NCBI GenBank assembly: GCA_029448655.1
Contig: JACCLO010000006.1
Location: forward strand, 1,426,001-1,490,000
Direction: 5' to 3'
Source of the DNA: Wolfiporia cocos
Taxonomy: Eukaryota > Basidiomycota > Agaricomycetes > Polyporales > Phaeolaceae
DNA: 64,000 bases
The translations under genes were made by a program, and so were the position numbers. This document shows, piece after piece, positions 15,001 through 26,194 of this stretch (positions within the stretch are counted from its first letter, which is position 1; every line of letters begins with the position of its first letter). The notes under the pieces are model-generated. The model was not told where the DNA came from, searched no databases, and saw only the letters and a list, made by a program, of their open reading frames with translations.

Positions 15001-15154
15001 TAGGGACCTCGGCATCGACTTCGGTGTCGTCGTGCTGTTCATCAAGAATAACTGGGGCAGGGAAGATTACACCTGCCTCTACCGGCTGCGGGTGCACGGG
15101 CTGCAGTTGGGTGGGACGCCTGAACCCTATCCAGAAGAATACGCGTATCAGTAA
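12078..15154 (+). CDS. SUN-domain (Sad1/UNC-84) nuclear envelope protein, 989 aa
   Basis: Exons 12078-12220, 12273-13296 and 13352-15154; introns of 52 and 55 bases; phases agree and total 990 codons. SUN proteins span the inner nuclear membrane and form LINC complexes with KASH proteins. The first 450 residues are disordered and basic (KRKKRRRS-type nuclear localisation stretches, short Pro-Ala repeats from a GCACCC run). Hydrophobic segments at about 470-488 and 519-537 are the likely membrane spans, then a coiled coil (about 565-700, heptad-like LADRLQRLEVALARI). Residues about 757-985 are the SUN domain: ALYSSGAYV, PSLTSS, NCWPF-like GHCWPFPG, LGVVLSAP, then RIANFTYN and the C-terminal LYRLRVHG. 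The N-terminal exon was added because the main frame is closed upstream by TAA at 12241, and MSFSSTPLGQGRRLDHRAF joins in frame. Intact. Confidence 0.9.
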
Positions 15155-15962
15155 AGTGTGGTATGTACGCAATACGCTGTTTCATATTGTTACACGATTG
15201 ACTGCTGTTTAATGTCATTTATTACCCCTCCGTGTTGTCCTCGTACAGTATAGTAGTTCGCTGCATTCTTGTGGCACCTCTTGTTTCCGACATTCTCATG
15301 AATGATATGTAGCATCATGTTCGTTTCGTCCAGTGCATCTTCACTGTGGAATGTTATCCGTTGTATTGCTACTCTGAATTTTCTGCAAGTTTCCATTTTC
15401 CCATGCGGTCAGCATGGCTGACGATCTGAATCAGATGGCGTGAGTGTGTATCGCCACTGTATAATAAACAAAGCACCGCTTCCGCCTCAGCTTCTAGGTG
15501 ACTCGTCTCAGACGCACATGCCACCTGCGAACGAGAATTGATATTGATCTTTGACAGGTCGTTCCAGCTCGGTCGGTGGGACCCGGGTCAAGCCTGTATC
15601 ATTGCGAGTCATGTCGAGACCCAATTTATGCACCTTGCACATATGAGCGAATGCTACGGCCCCCGTTGCCAAAGGGTACAATGTCGTAGCTATGCGACAT
15701 CTGTGGACCCCACTATCCTGGCACATGGCATGTTACAACAGCCTGCCGGATGGCCGCGCAATGATATCGGCGCGCTGCTGCGCTGTTTCCATCAAGCTTC
15801 GACATGGAGTAGTATAGTAGAGAACTACAACATCCCGGCTGCTCCGATGGTTACCAGTAGATGTGAGCCGTCGTATGGGCTCGGAGGAATATGTAGCGTC
15901 CTCCAAATTGTATTTAAATGGGAGTGGGTAGTCGGACTTAAGACCTCAAGTCTGCTTACAGC
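15155..15962. other. Intergenic stretch with reductase promoter
   Basis: No gene is recognisable. An open frame at 15538-16071 overlaps the start of the next gene in another frame and has no domain. A TATA-like TATTTAAAT lies at 15911-15919, about 50 bases before the aldo/keto reductase ATG, and is the only promoter-like signal I see. Confidence 0.5.
15911..15919 (+). promoter_or_regulatory. TATA-like box of the aldo/keto reductase gene
   Basis: TATTTAAAT lies about 45-50 bases upstream of the ATG at 15963, close for a fungal TATA box. Assignment rests on position only. Confidence 0.4.
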
Positions 15963-17592
15963 ATGTCATTGTTTACTCCTGATCCCCCTCCCCCTACCAG
16001 GTTGGGCCGCTACCGCCAGCTTGGACCCCGTGCGGCCATCCATGTCTCTCCCCTGGTACTCGGAGGGATGAGTATCGGTACCCAGTGGGCCCAGCGTGGC
16101 TTTGGCGCCATGGACAAGGAATCTTCGTTCAAGCTCCTTGATGCCTATTTTGATGCCGGCGGGAACTTCATTGACACTGCCAATGCCTAGTGAGTATATA
16201 AAGCAATCAAACACTCATAAGTACGGTGTATTAACAGGAAGACTCCACAGTCAAGACGGGACGTCCGAACAGCTGATTGGCGAATGGGCTGAGGCAAGAG
16301 GGGTTCGCGACCAGTTGATCATTGCCACCAAGGTATGCACTTGTTCAACTTCTAATCCTACATAGTATACCACAATGCTGACCGTGAGTAGTATACGAGC
16401 AACTACATGGCAAGGAATCCACCCGTTGAGCAACTTGTGAACTATTTAGGAAACAACCTCAAGTCTCTCAAGCTGAGTCTGGAAGCCAGCCTGAAGAAGC
16501 TGAGGACTACATATGTCGACATTCTATACCTTCATTACTGGGACCTACACACGTCCATGGAGGAAGTAATGGACGGACTGCACAACATGGTTGTGCAGGG
16601 CAAGGTCTTATATTTGGTATGTGCTGCGTTTGATTATCAATTCGTGAGCATGCATGTAGCGTGGCAAGCGCTCACGCCACTGCCACCCTCTCTATACATA
16701 CCGTGCAGGATCCATGCATCGGTTGTGGCGTAAACGCCGTATGCTTCGGACCTAAATTACCCATACTTTATGTGCCACAGCAGCTGACAGGTTTTTCCAG
16801 GGAATATCGGATGCTCCCGCGTGGCTCGTAGTTAAGGCAAACGAATATGCTCGCGCAAACGGCAAAACACCGTTCGTCGTGTATCAGGCTCCGTATTCTG
16901 TGCTTCAACGCGATATTGAGCGCGAAATACTACCAATGTGTCGCCACGAAGGTACGCCACCCACGATCAGCGCATTACATCCTATGACATACGGTATCTG
17001 CCACACTCCAGGTATTGCTCTCACGCTGTGGAATGTCCTTGCGGCAGGACACATCAGGTCTGACGAAGAGGAGGAAAGACGTCGTCAAACAGGCGAGAAG
17101 GGACGCACCATTATGAGACCATGGGAGCGCACTCCGGACGAGAAGAAGATGTGCGACGCTCTCGAGGTTGTCGCCCAACAGGTCGGTGCAAAGAATATTA
17201 CTGCGGGTGCGTACATAGATTACTCAGAATGGCATCGCCTGCTGACCTCATACATGCTTTAGTCGCAATCGCATATACAATGCACAAGGCTCCATTCATC
17301 TTCCCGATTATCGGAGGCCGAAAGGTTGAACACCTCCAGGCCAACATAGAAGCTCTGGGCATTCGTCTCAGCGATGAGCAGATCAAATATTTGGAGAGCA
17401 TATTGCCGTTCGATAAAGGTTTCCCGAACAATTTCGCCGTACGTATCTTGTTTTCTCCGCTGTCAGCGGATCGCTTCAACCGAGATATCTTGACAGGGTT
17501 CATATGGCGACAACTATCCGATCGTGCTGAGGATGCATGCTACATTCGACGAGCAGCCGCTCTTACCTCCGATCGTGCCCTCAGTCGATTGA
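15963..17592 (+). CDS. Aldo/keto reductase (aryl-alcohol dehydrogenase / norsolorinic acid reductase type), 383 aa
   Basis: Exons 15963-16189, 16251-16332, 16392-16616, 16801-16951, 17012-17206, 17263-17438 and 17497-17592 total 384 codons with consistent phases. It reduces aldehydes or ketones with NADPH. The catalytic tetrad is present: Asp71 and Tyr76 in FIDTANAY (Tyr formed across intron 1), Lys103 in IIATK, His151 in LYLHYWD. The TIM-barrel signatures LVLGGMSIG and [11 protein letters not shown] are also there. Acceptor 16391 was preferred over 16365 because it gives the family motif ATKYTSNY and keeps the frame. Intron 3 is unusually long (184 bases). The class includes lignin-aromatic and polyketide-tailoring reductases; the substrate is unknown. 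It lies 1.9 kb before the terpene synthase on the same strand. Confidence 0.9.
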
Positions 17593-19489
17593 TGCTATAT
17601 TGACATCGCGAGGCTTCCTGATGATTAAAGACAAATGTTGCGATTGGTTAGGGTTTGTACAAGTGGCGATCGATGACAATTCAAGAGTCTTCATCCTTCG
17701 AATCCACTCTCTATCCCAGTGGCAGTTGGCGTGCTGCAGCCACCCCTGCAACAATGGTGACTTTGAATGACCACTATTTGGTACAGATGTAAGGCTGAGA
17801 GTTCACGAAGCCATAGAAGTGCTCTTACGTTCCTTCTTGAATCACAATGAAGCGAGTGACTGCTCAATATGTAGGCACTTGTAGAGTATTCAATCTTGAA
17901 ATGTAACCAGTGCTCAACAAAAAAGAGCATTTTCATGGTTCGCCGCTCGTGTACGTCATCACAGCCCTGCTTGTGCAACCAACTAATAGGATAGGATGGA
18001 TAGATGCATATCCATCGTGCCTAGGAGGGGTGATTGCGGATGTATTATCACTGGCTCCAATCAATATAGTGCATCTCCGCTTATCAAGTTGATGTGAGCT
18101 GATGCGCGCACGCTCACCAATAAGAACAATTCTCGTAGTCTTATATCAAATTTGACGAGGTTGGCATCGCGATTCGGGGTTTGCAGCCGGGGCGCGAGAC
18201 GTCGGTGGATGGCGTGCGGGCAAGCTAGCAAGTATTAGTGTATTTTAAGCTGGGCACGAGCAGCCTGAGAGTTGCTCACAGCCAATTGGCAGTTGTTCGC
18301 CTATCCTATACTGGGGATTTACCGCTTGCAGTTAGTAGATTTGATGTGTTAACGCGTCTGGCATTACAGCAACCGTGAAAGCTATCTATCTGCGCTGTGA
18401 TCAAGTTGCGGTATTGCTGTTGGGCGCAGGTTTTTGGTCGTCAGAACGAGCACTATCCCAATGCCAATATATCTCCATTGCATATTTCTCCCATGATGCA
18501 GCTAGCGTCGAGTGACATTATTCGCACTTTTGCAATCCAATGAACACCCGCAGTGAAGGTCACCTGAAAAACATCTCTGGCTGCCAGCGTAGACTCGTTT
18601 CCAGTCGCCACGGTGCACAACATAAGCTATGTATATGAGAGACTGTAAGTGTAACTAATAAGGGAGCGCAGTACTAGACGAACTTCTTCACCCTGAATAT
18701 GCTTAATCGGGATTGTCACGAAACCTAAGGCGTTGAGTGCCTGTACATATCCTCAATGCTGTGGACGTGCAGCACTTATGCTCCGTTAGGCATGACGGTC
18801 CTAATTTTTGCTATCATACAACATTCATCCATGCTGTGCCAGCTATAAACATGGGCACCTTGCCTTTCAAGACAACGGGACTGTAAACGTGAAGCAGGCA
18901 CGAGATTTCGGATTTCGGACGAACGGAGCGCTTGTGATCTGAAAATGCAATGCGTAGGGCAGATTGTGTCTCAAATCGCGGTTGTACGTAACAGACGAGC
19001 CACACTAGTACTTCAGCCACACTGTAGCGCCTTGATACTATCAGAACCGACTATGCCGGATATGGTATATGTGGAGTTTCAAAAGGTATTGTACTACCTC
19101 TACTAACAGTTCTTCCAGACGGCTCTGTACTGTTATCTAATAGTACCGTCGGATAGCGATACTTCCAAATGTCCGCGCAATATGTACTTGGTCCTCGGCG
19201 TGCGGGTACCTCGGGATTCAGAGACGTTCCATGTTGAGCCAAGAGAATCCAAGATCATGGGAGGCTCAGAAGAAATCTTCTGACTGAGGCCTCATTCCAG
19301 CACTGCGCGTCAACGTTCAATGTTTCACTTTCACTAGTGGACCTGACATATTCAGGAAAAGATCCTGATTTCTTGCGTTTATCCTGCCGCGAGTGTACAT
19401 TCTGCTGCTGCTTAAAAGACAGCTAGCAGCCGATTTCCGGATGGTCTGACATCCGCCTGTCTACAGCTGCGTCGCACCATCCTAGTGCA
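17593..19489. other. Intergenic stretch, left part of a duplicated segment
   Basis: No gene is recognisable. From about 17767 the sequence is a diverged copy of 46922-47060 plus 49945-50150; similarity fades near 18110 and resumes near 19285 (matching 50575 onward). So about 1.2 kb here corresponds to only about 0.4 kb in the other copy, either by insertion here or loss there. Confidence 0.5.
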
Positions 19490-20815
19490 ATGTCTAAGTC
19501 AGGCCAAGTCTTTTACATCCCTGATGTAGTGGCCAACTGGCCTTGGCCACGAACGATCAATCCACACTACGAGGAAGTCAAAGCGGAGGCAGATGCTTGG
19601 CTCAGGAGCTTCCAGCCATTTACATCAGCCTCGCAGCGCGCATTCGACAACTGTAATTTTGGTCAGCTGCTACTAGCATTTCTTGTACATTGAATGTGTT
19701 GGCACGATGACGAACAAACGAATAGGTTTGCTAGCGTCCCTGGCTTACCCACACGCCACTCGCGGTAAGGCGTTGATATATATGCATTGTGCAGCACTGA
19801 TGAAAACACAGAGGAGCTTCGTATCGGCTGCGATCTCATGCACATTTTCTTCCTCGTTGATGAATACACGGATGTGGAGAGCGCGCCTGTCGTTCGTGAA
19901 ATGGTCGACGTCATGACCGATGCGCTGCGGAACCCGCACAAGCCAAGACCAATCGGCGAGGTCCTTCTGGGCGAAGTGGTCAGACAGTAGGTTTCTGTTC
20001 CGCACATGCAATTTCCACGCTGCAAAGACTAGTCATTGACTGGGTCATCCAGATTCTGGGAAAGGGCCATCGAGATCGCGACGCCCACATCTCAAGCGCA
20101 TTTCATCGAGTCATTTGTGGCGTACATCGAGTCTGTCGTGGTCCAAGCTGCAGATCGCGACAAAGACATCGTCCGAGACATCGATAGCTATCTCAAGATT
20201 CGACGAGACAACGCAGGTCTGCTCCCGTCCTTTTTCCCTATCGAGGTTGCTCTGCATCTTCCCGATGACGTATTCTACCATCCAAGAGTCGCGGAGGTGA
20301 CGAACTATATTGCAGAAATTGTCATGCTCGACAATGTGAGCTAATCTCCTGAAACTAGCTATCAACAGATTATCTCATCTAACGGAATTATGTAGGACAT
20401 ACTCTCCTACAACCGGGAACAATCCACCGGCGATCATCGGCACAACATCATCACAGTTGTAATGCGCCAGCCCAACACTGACTTGGAAGGCGCATTCACA
20501 TGGACTGCTCAATATGTTGAAGAGCTCAAGTCCAAGTTCCTCACTGGGATCAAAGATTTGCCTTCATTCGGTCCTGCGCATGACCGGGAACTTGAGAAGT
20601 ACTTCGCAGGTATAGCGATGTGGCCGAGGGCTCAAAATACCTGGGGGTTTGAGGGCAAGAGATACTTCGGTAGCAGGGGTCTCGAGTATCAAAAGACTCG
20701 TCGCGTACCGTTACTGCCGAAGGCCGGATATCACGCACAGAAGAGGGGAAAGGACGTGGTTGTTACAATGATCGAGTCGCAAGCATTGATAGAGGAGCAT
20801 ATGTGCGTCATTTAG
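19490..20815 (+). CDS. Sesquiterpene synthase, class I, 362 aa (copy 1)
   Basis: Exons 19490-19661, 19726-19764, 19812-19986, 20053-20335 and 20396-20815 give 363 codons in consistent phase. Class I terpene cyclases ionise farnesyl diphosphate with Mg2+ bound by two motifs, both intact: DEYTD at residues 87-91 and the NSE/DTE motif starting at Asn223, spanning the last intron (N-DILSYNRE, then QSTGDHRHN). The C-terminal RYFG (KRYFGSRG) is the usual RY pair. DEYTD with this layout resembles the protoilludene-synthase clade of Agaricomycetes, but the product cannot be told from sequence. No signal peptide, so cytosolic. Upstream, where copy 2 has TATAAAA, this copy reads CTTAAAAG. It is the only one of the two synthases with all splice sites intact. 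Confidence 0.9.
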
Positions 20816-21094
20816 AGGCTACGAAGACCAACAGATATGTGTAGATCATCAAACATGGAAGTTGTGACAGTGACTCAAGCTCGATCGAACGAATGTAATT
20901 CGCGCCACCGCGAGCCATTGAGTGTTATCTGAGATCAACAATCTGTGGCTTGATTCCATCGCATTTCGCCATATACTGTGCCCTAGACCTCAGCTTTCAA
21001 TGATATTTTGCATCTTGACTATTGTACATCGCAAGAAGAGAGAACCATATTTCACATCAACAACGCACGAACGCGTGGTCAGTCCGTACCCATC
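20816..21094. other. Spacer between convergent genes
   Basis: About 280 bases between the synthase stop and the stop of the minus-strand F-box-like gene; a matching spacer exists in copy 2. No feature seen. Confidence 0.4.
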
Positions 21095-22380
21095 TCAAAT
21101 CTTCCCATTCACGATAAGTGTCATAATCATAAGCGACTCCACACGCTCCTTCAGCTTCTTCATTTCTTCCGACGGCACGCGCGTCCCCTTCGCGTCCACG
21201 ACATCCGCGAGCGCGCTCTTGGGCACCGCCTCGTCAACCGCGCGGCGCACCTCCTGCGCGAGGGCCCACAGCCAGCGCCTCGCGCGCATATTGGGCGTGC
21301 GGTGCGCCTGTGAGAGGTAGAGCATCCAGTCGCCGTCGACCGGCGCGTTCACGGCGTGCGCCATCCGCACCGACCCGGGCCCGCCGTCCTTCGCGTTTCC
21401 TGCCGTCCTGCACGCCGCCGCGTACTCCGTCTCGAGCGGGACCGCCCACTCGAGCGCGAGCACCCGCGCCCGCGCCTCCGGCTGGAACGTCGTCAGCCCG
21501 TGCTTCCGCAGCAGGCGGCATGTGGACAGGAGCGCGTAGAACGACCGGTCGCTCAGGTGCGGGAGGAGGTGCCGCAGGATCGCGACCGGCTCTGACGCGA
21601 AGAGCTTCGTGATCGACGCGACCGACGCGGGCGAAGGCTCGCGCGCCGCCGCCCGCGCGGGCTTGACCTTCTCGTAGAACATCGGAAACCTGCTCGAGTC
21701 AGCGGCTGTCTGCGCTCGATGCGCGCCCACTCACGTATCGGGCCTGTTCAGCGTCCAGTCCAGGCCGCTCGCTTTGAACGCCGAGTAGTCGAACGTGGCA
21801 CTCCCTTTGCTCTTGCCTTCGACCCAGTAAGGCCGCACGTCGACTTTCTCGCCGACGTCCTCGTACTTCACCTGCCGAAGCCTGCCCGCGTCGGGTCCGG
21901 GTTGGGGCCTGCCCAGCACCGCGTCAATCATGCTCAGCTTGACCATCGACTCTACAGAATAGTCCGATGCGCCGAGCGCGTGCCGCAGGATGTCCGCGCA
22001 TGCCGTGTGCAGCGCTATCACCTGTCTGACCGTGAGCGGTCGCGGACGATGACCGTTCCTGTGGACGCACGGTGCCTGGCTCTGTGTCCGCCAACTTGCC
22101 CGTCTCCCAAACGATAGTGGTCATGACGGGGATGGCGGGTGCATTTATGAAATGATTGTCCCCTGCTGCCGCGTCAGACCCGTCGTAAGATGATACTAGT
22201 GTAGCCCGACGCACCTGTCCATATCACCGGAAAGCACCCACCCGGTACGAGATTGCCCATCACGACCCCGTACTGCATGTAGCGCTCCTGCCGTTCGGAT
22301 ACGATGCCGCGCGGAGGCGATTTAGGGGTTACAAAGGTGGGATGAGTGACAAAGGGCAGACGACAGAGGCTGCATGACAT
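21095..22380 (-). CDS. F-box-like protein, 4 exons, 381 aa
   Basis: Minus-strand exons 22380-22242, 22195-22071, 22021-21735 and 21689-21095, introns 45-49 bases, 382 codons in phase. The start is the first ATG (MSCSLCRLPF); a longer frame upstream begins only with TTG. Residues 1-46 hold a CxxC pair (CSLC) and PPRGIVSERQERYMQYG; exon 3 reads VKYEDVGEKVDVRPYWVEG; exon 4 contains an F-box-like stretch (HLLPHLSDRSFYALLSTCR) at about 215-235. This architecture is common in lineage-expanded Agaricomycete proteins called F-box or hypothetical; I cannot assign a function. The gene is convergent with the terpene synthase and was partly co-duplicated with it. Confidence 0.75.
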
Positions 22381-23942
22381 CCCGGTAGTTGATCTGGGTC
22401 GGGTTGCAGTGGTTGAGGGCGAATGCAGAGTATCTAGAGGTAGCGAACGAAGTGGAGCAAGATCAAAGAAGGATCGCGGCGTGTCAATCGGCAAATGCCA
22501 CTTTCACGCAGCCTGAGTCCAGACCAAATATTATGGCGTCATAGAGTTGCAGTTGAATAAGAAATGCAGGTACCATATGGAAGGTATTCAAGTCTCGATA
22601 GTATTGCACCACTGCAACACGTTACGTCCATGGAACCGCGACAGTACGCGTCGATGGTGCGATTAATGAAGTCCCACGTGACCGCGTACAATTCTACAGC
22701 GCCAAACCAGCAGTACGCCTCGAACCATATTTCTGGATCATCTGGCCACGAGCTGTCGGCTTCGCCGACCCGAGCGCCGTCGATCTCTACAGCCACACCA
22801 GCAGGTTTCCATCAATTCCATCAGCGAGCTCCGCACTGAGACATTAATAGAAGCTCGCTGTGGAAGGGAAGTGTGGAGATACAGAAATTAGCAGGTCGCC
22901 GAAAACTAGTGCGCGAGAGACCGAGAGTATGTGTGCAGGAATGCGAACGAACCCAACGCAAAAACAATGGCCGCAACGATGCGAACGATCGCGTAATGAA
23001 TATACGTAGATAGACGAAATAGAACCAACAAACTATACGACTTACTATGACCTTCTGCTCGCGCTTAACCGCTCGGCTTCTCTTGGCGATGGCGTCGCCT
23101 CGCGCACTCAGAGGTAAGCTAGATACGAGAAAGCGCGGGACGAGAGATCGATTGCGCGCCATGCGCGACCGCTGCTTATGTTACAAACGCGGCAATTTCG
23201 AGAGCCGACCGAAAAATGAAAGAAAAAGAACTAGTGATAGACGATCGAAGAAGCTACTGATCATGTAACTCGACATGGAAAAATAACTATCATATTTGTG
23301 ATGTGGCTGCTGCAGGTCCATGTGAAGTAAAAGAAGATACCGGATTGAAGCGTCATCGGCACGGACGCGTTCGTCATACCTTCGGGATTGACATCTGAAA
23401 CGCGCAATGGCTCGGACGCTGTCAACAGACTCAGACCGCGCCCTAATTACGTGCGCTTCTCGCCGCCCTCGAGCATGGGACGTCGGTCTGGGCTGTCGCG
23501 GATCCTACGTGACGTACATCCGTTACTCCTTCGGAATATGACTGGCGCGCCGGTAGAGTCGGTGGGGAGATATTAGTACAGTAAGAAAATAAACAAAAAT
23601 AGCTACGGGTTTGGATATGGAGAACTTGAGCTTGCTGTCTTGTAATCGTCGTGCGAATTGAGATCTTGTGACTTGAGCGAATTCGAATATTGAGGCTACC
23701 CCTTCACATCGTTGCGATGTGTTTCGCGTTTGCGTGGACGGTGTGGAGGTGCTCGAAGGCGGTGAGATGCGCAAGTAATAGGCGCGGTCTACGATCCCAC
23801 CAATGGCAATCGCGTTGGAGCCGGTTTTGACATGTCTTAGAGTATGGCGGATACGTGTCTGACGATGACGCGGCTCCCATCTCGTTTGTTTCTTCTTCAC
23901 AAGTCATCGTACCATTACGGCAAGCCTACTATTTGAGGGACT
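22381..23942. other. Intergenic stretch
   Basis: No gene is recognisable. Open frames on both strands (for example 22821-23162 minus, 23523-23900 minus) have no domain. The first part should include the promoter of the minus-strand F-box-like gene. The right edge abuts the fold-back element. Confidence 0.45.
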
Positions 23943-24060
23943 TCAGTCAATTATCTTAATCTGCCAACTGCCCTTGCTTGGGAAATCGCAGTTGCGAGCT
24001 AGGTTTGCACGCAGATTAATCTGCTAGCTGCGGCAAATTAATCTACTGTGACAATGAAAT

Positions 24061-24145
24061 GGTACATCCAGGATTCGAACCAAGGACATCAGCACGGATG
24101 AGAATAAGAGCATCGCAGCATAATTAGCCAACTGAGCTACAGTGC
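24061..24145 (-). repeat. tRNA-like sequence (SINE-type Pol III promoter), left arm
   Basis: Read on the minus strand it has TAGCTCAGTTGG (A box) and, 46 bases on, GGTTCGAATCC (B box) within a partly paired T arm, total 85 bases. The 5' end (GCACTGT) cannot pair with the 3' end (ATGTACC), so there is no acceptor stem and it is not a working tRNA. A second copy in the right arm is split by the MITE at 24478-25058. Confidence 0.65.
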
Positions 24146-24477
24146 AACTAGTATCTTTGCACTTTCAAAAAATATATAGAGTATTTTGTAAACTTCATTT
24201 TCGCAGTTTAACATCTTCCATAACACAAATACAAATGAATCTGCCTCTAAAGACCTGTGATTCCAGTGTATTCAACTTTCCCATGGTGAGTTGCTCCAGG
24301 TCAGGCACGGTAAATCAAGCTACCACTATCATTGATTTCTTTATGCTTGTTGTAGCAGTTAGTTGCCTTGATAATTTGTGGAAACTGTGTGTAAAATTGC
24401 GTTATATATATTTTGATTGGTCAAAGGTAATCGTTGCCACTATGGCTCAGTTGGCTAATTATGCTGCGACGCTCTTA

Positions 24478-25058
24478 AGGTAGAGGACGCCAGGAACGGG
24501 CACCCCTTACATAATCAAGGCGTTACCGATACCAACCACCCTAATAACATTGACCACGGGCAATGTTTTGTGGATTTTCTCAATAGGAATGATGGGAAAG
24601 GACGTCCTCTTTCAATCCTATTAAGCGAAATCTTGAGATGTTGAGAATTGACCAAGCAATTTCCAAAAAAGTGAAATTTTTAGTTCTGACTTTTTCTGCA
24701 CACCTTGAGGCTCCTGGCGCATTTTTGATTCCGCAAGCACTGGGATTTGGCCACACCTAGCCTAGGGTTATATCACGTGATGGTACAAATCAGGCAAGTC
24801 TAAACATCCTGGTTCCCAGACCGGGGTGGGCGCTTACATGTAAACTTCAGTGACATACGCAGACAGCAATAGCACCTTTCGATTAGCTTTAAACTACATT
24901 ATTGCAGTACAGAAACTGTATTTGAATCATGCTACACCTACCCTATGTCTTCCGGAAATACATTACCATACGGCAACAGAGAATCCTCAGGATTTGACCG
25001 TGGGAAATATCACGTGATTGGATTATGTAAAGGTGCCCATTCCTAGCGTCCCCTACCT
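24478..25058. mobile_element. TA-flanked MITE inside the tRNA-like right arm
   Basis: Ends are inverted repeats of about 36 bases starting AGGTAGAGGACGCCAGGAAC on the left and AGGTAGGGGACGCTAGGAAT on the right (minus strand). TA is duplicated at 24476-24477 and 25059-25060. The uninterrupted left arm has the empty-site sequence GCTCTTATTCTC, which fits insertion at its TA exactly. 581 bases, no coding capacity: a Tc1/mariner-type miniature element. Confidence 0.8.
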
Positions 25059-25486
25059 TATTCTCATCTGTGCTAATATCCTTGGTTCGAATCCTAGATG
25101 TACCATTTTATTGTCACAGTAGATAAATTTGCCGCAGCTAGCAAATTAATCTGCGTGCAAACCTAGCTCGCAACTGCGATTTCTTAAGCGAAGGGCAGTT
25201 GGCAGATTAAGATAATTGACTGAAACTCTACACTATTTAATAAGGCAACCCTTCCACTTCACTTCAAGGGTTCCGTCATACTTTTCATTCGAGCCCATTC
25301 AGTTGCCGTACCTGGTACGACCGGTTGTCCGACGGGTACAATGGGCCTGTACTCTGGCTCGCCTGACGTCGGCTGATGACGAGCCTCATTGCTTGCACAT
25401 CCCTTTGGCCCACCTTTCCCATGTAGGCGGCACATTGAGGTGGGATGACGAGAGGTCGCGGTGCTCACGTCATTGTGATCCTCGGT

Positions 25487-26194
25487 TGTTACGGTTGTTT
25501 TGATTTTTTGAATATCGTCAGAACTCACCACTGGGCGAATACGATACAGGGACTTGTTGCGCAACCAACTCCCCTGGCTACTCGTGACTCTACTGGGCGC
25601 ATCCCCAGTTGTACTAGTCTATAGGGCACGTTTCATCTTTGGCAGACCCAACTCTGCCACCGTTTCATGTTCATCGTTTGTTAGCTGATAGATGGCGTTC
25701 AACCGCCATCATTCCTATCTATCGTCTCAGGTATATCACTACATACCTATCAAACGTTTGGTACTATAGCATAGATAGTATCGGTGACATCTGGGACGGA
25801 CTTGACCCCTGAAACCCAACGTGGTATATAAACTAATGTACTTACTGTCGAGGCTCTTCAGCTTGACCTTGTTGTATAAACAAGAAGTCTTATACTCGTT
25901 CTCAAACGTAGGAAACTACGCTCAGTATTTCTCGCTCGAGCAACCAAACGACTAAGTCCTCGAAGTGCACACTGACTTCTTGGACTTAGGCGAGTCTTAT
26001 ATTCTATTCGACTCGCACTTGAACAGATTATATCCTCTAACGTGTATTGGATATTAACCGATCTCCTAAGGACTTCACTTAGGACCCGAAGGCATCTAAC
26101 GAGTATTTGCCTTGCATACGGCGACGTGCCTACGTGCAGAAGAATGATCTATATTCGCGACTCGAATATACGAACGGGTATTCGACCCGTAACA
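25487..26194 (+). repeat. 5' LTR of A1
   Basis: 708 bases, TGTTACG..CGTAACA. I count two differences from the 3' LTR, both C/T transitions. A TATATAAA box lies inside at about 25825. Confidence 0.9.
25825..25832 (+). promoter_or_regulatory. TATA box in the A1 LTR
   Basis: TATATAAA in the middle of the 5' LTR, the expected position of the U3 promoter; conserved in the 3' LTR of A1. Confidence 0.5.

Larger units (their letters stand above)
17767..21695. repeat. Segmental duplication, copy 1
   Basis: Matches 46922-52975 in the same orientation. Shared parts are an upstream non-coding block, the whole sesquiterpene synthase, the spacer, and the last exon (595 bases in both) of the minus-strand F-box-like gene. 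In the coding parts I estimate roughly 93-95% identity by eye. Copy 1 keeps the complete F-box-like gene, while copy 2 stops just upstream of its last exon, so copy 1 looks like the parental arrangement on that side. A hAT element present in copy 2 is absent here; the empty site is at about 17906-17915. Confidence 0.85.
23943..25222. mobile_element. Fold-back element with tRNA-like arms
   Basis: Bases 23943-24146 return as an inverted copy at 25222-24436 once a 581-base insertion in the right arm is removed, so the arms are about 204 bases each around a loop of about 290 bases. Each arm starts (reading inward) TTCAGTCAATTATCTTAATC and ends in a tRNA-like unit with A box (AGCTCAGTTGG) and B box (GGTTCGAATCC). 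No transposase is inside. Outer target duplications could not be identified with certainty. A SINE pair in head-to-head orientation or a fold-back transposon that captured a tRNA-like sequence are both possible. Confidence 0.65.

Noticed and set aside
14339..15172. 277-codon open frame on the minus strand
   Set aside because: It lies wholly opposite the SUN domain, has no domain of its own and is explained by GC-rich codon bias.
16366..16391. An aldo/keto reductase exon starting at 16366 (YTTMLT)
   Set aside because: It is out of frame with the following exon; acceptor 16391 gives [10 protein letters not shown] and keeps the frame.
24061..24145. A functional tRNA gene on the minus strand
   Set aside because: A and B boxes are good, but the 5' and 3' ends cannot form an acceptor stem, and the unit is part of an inverted-repeat element.
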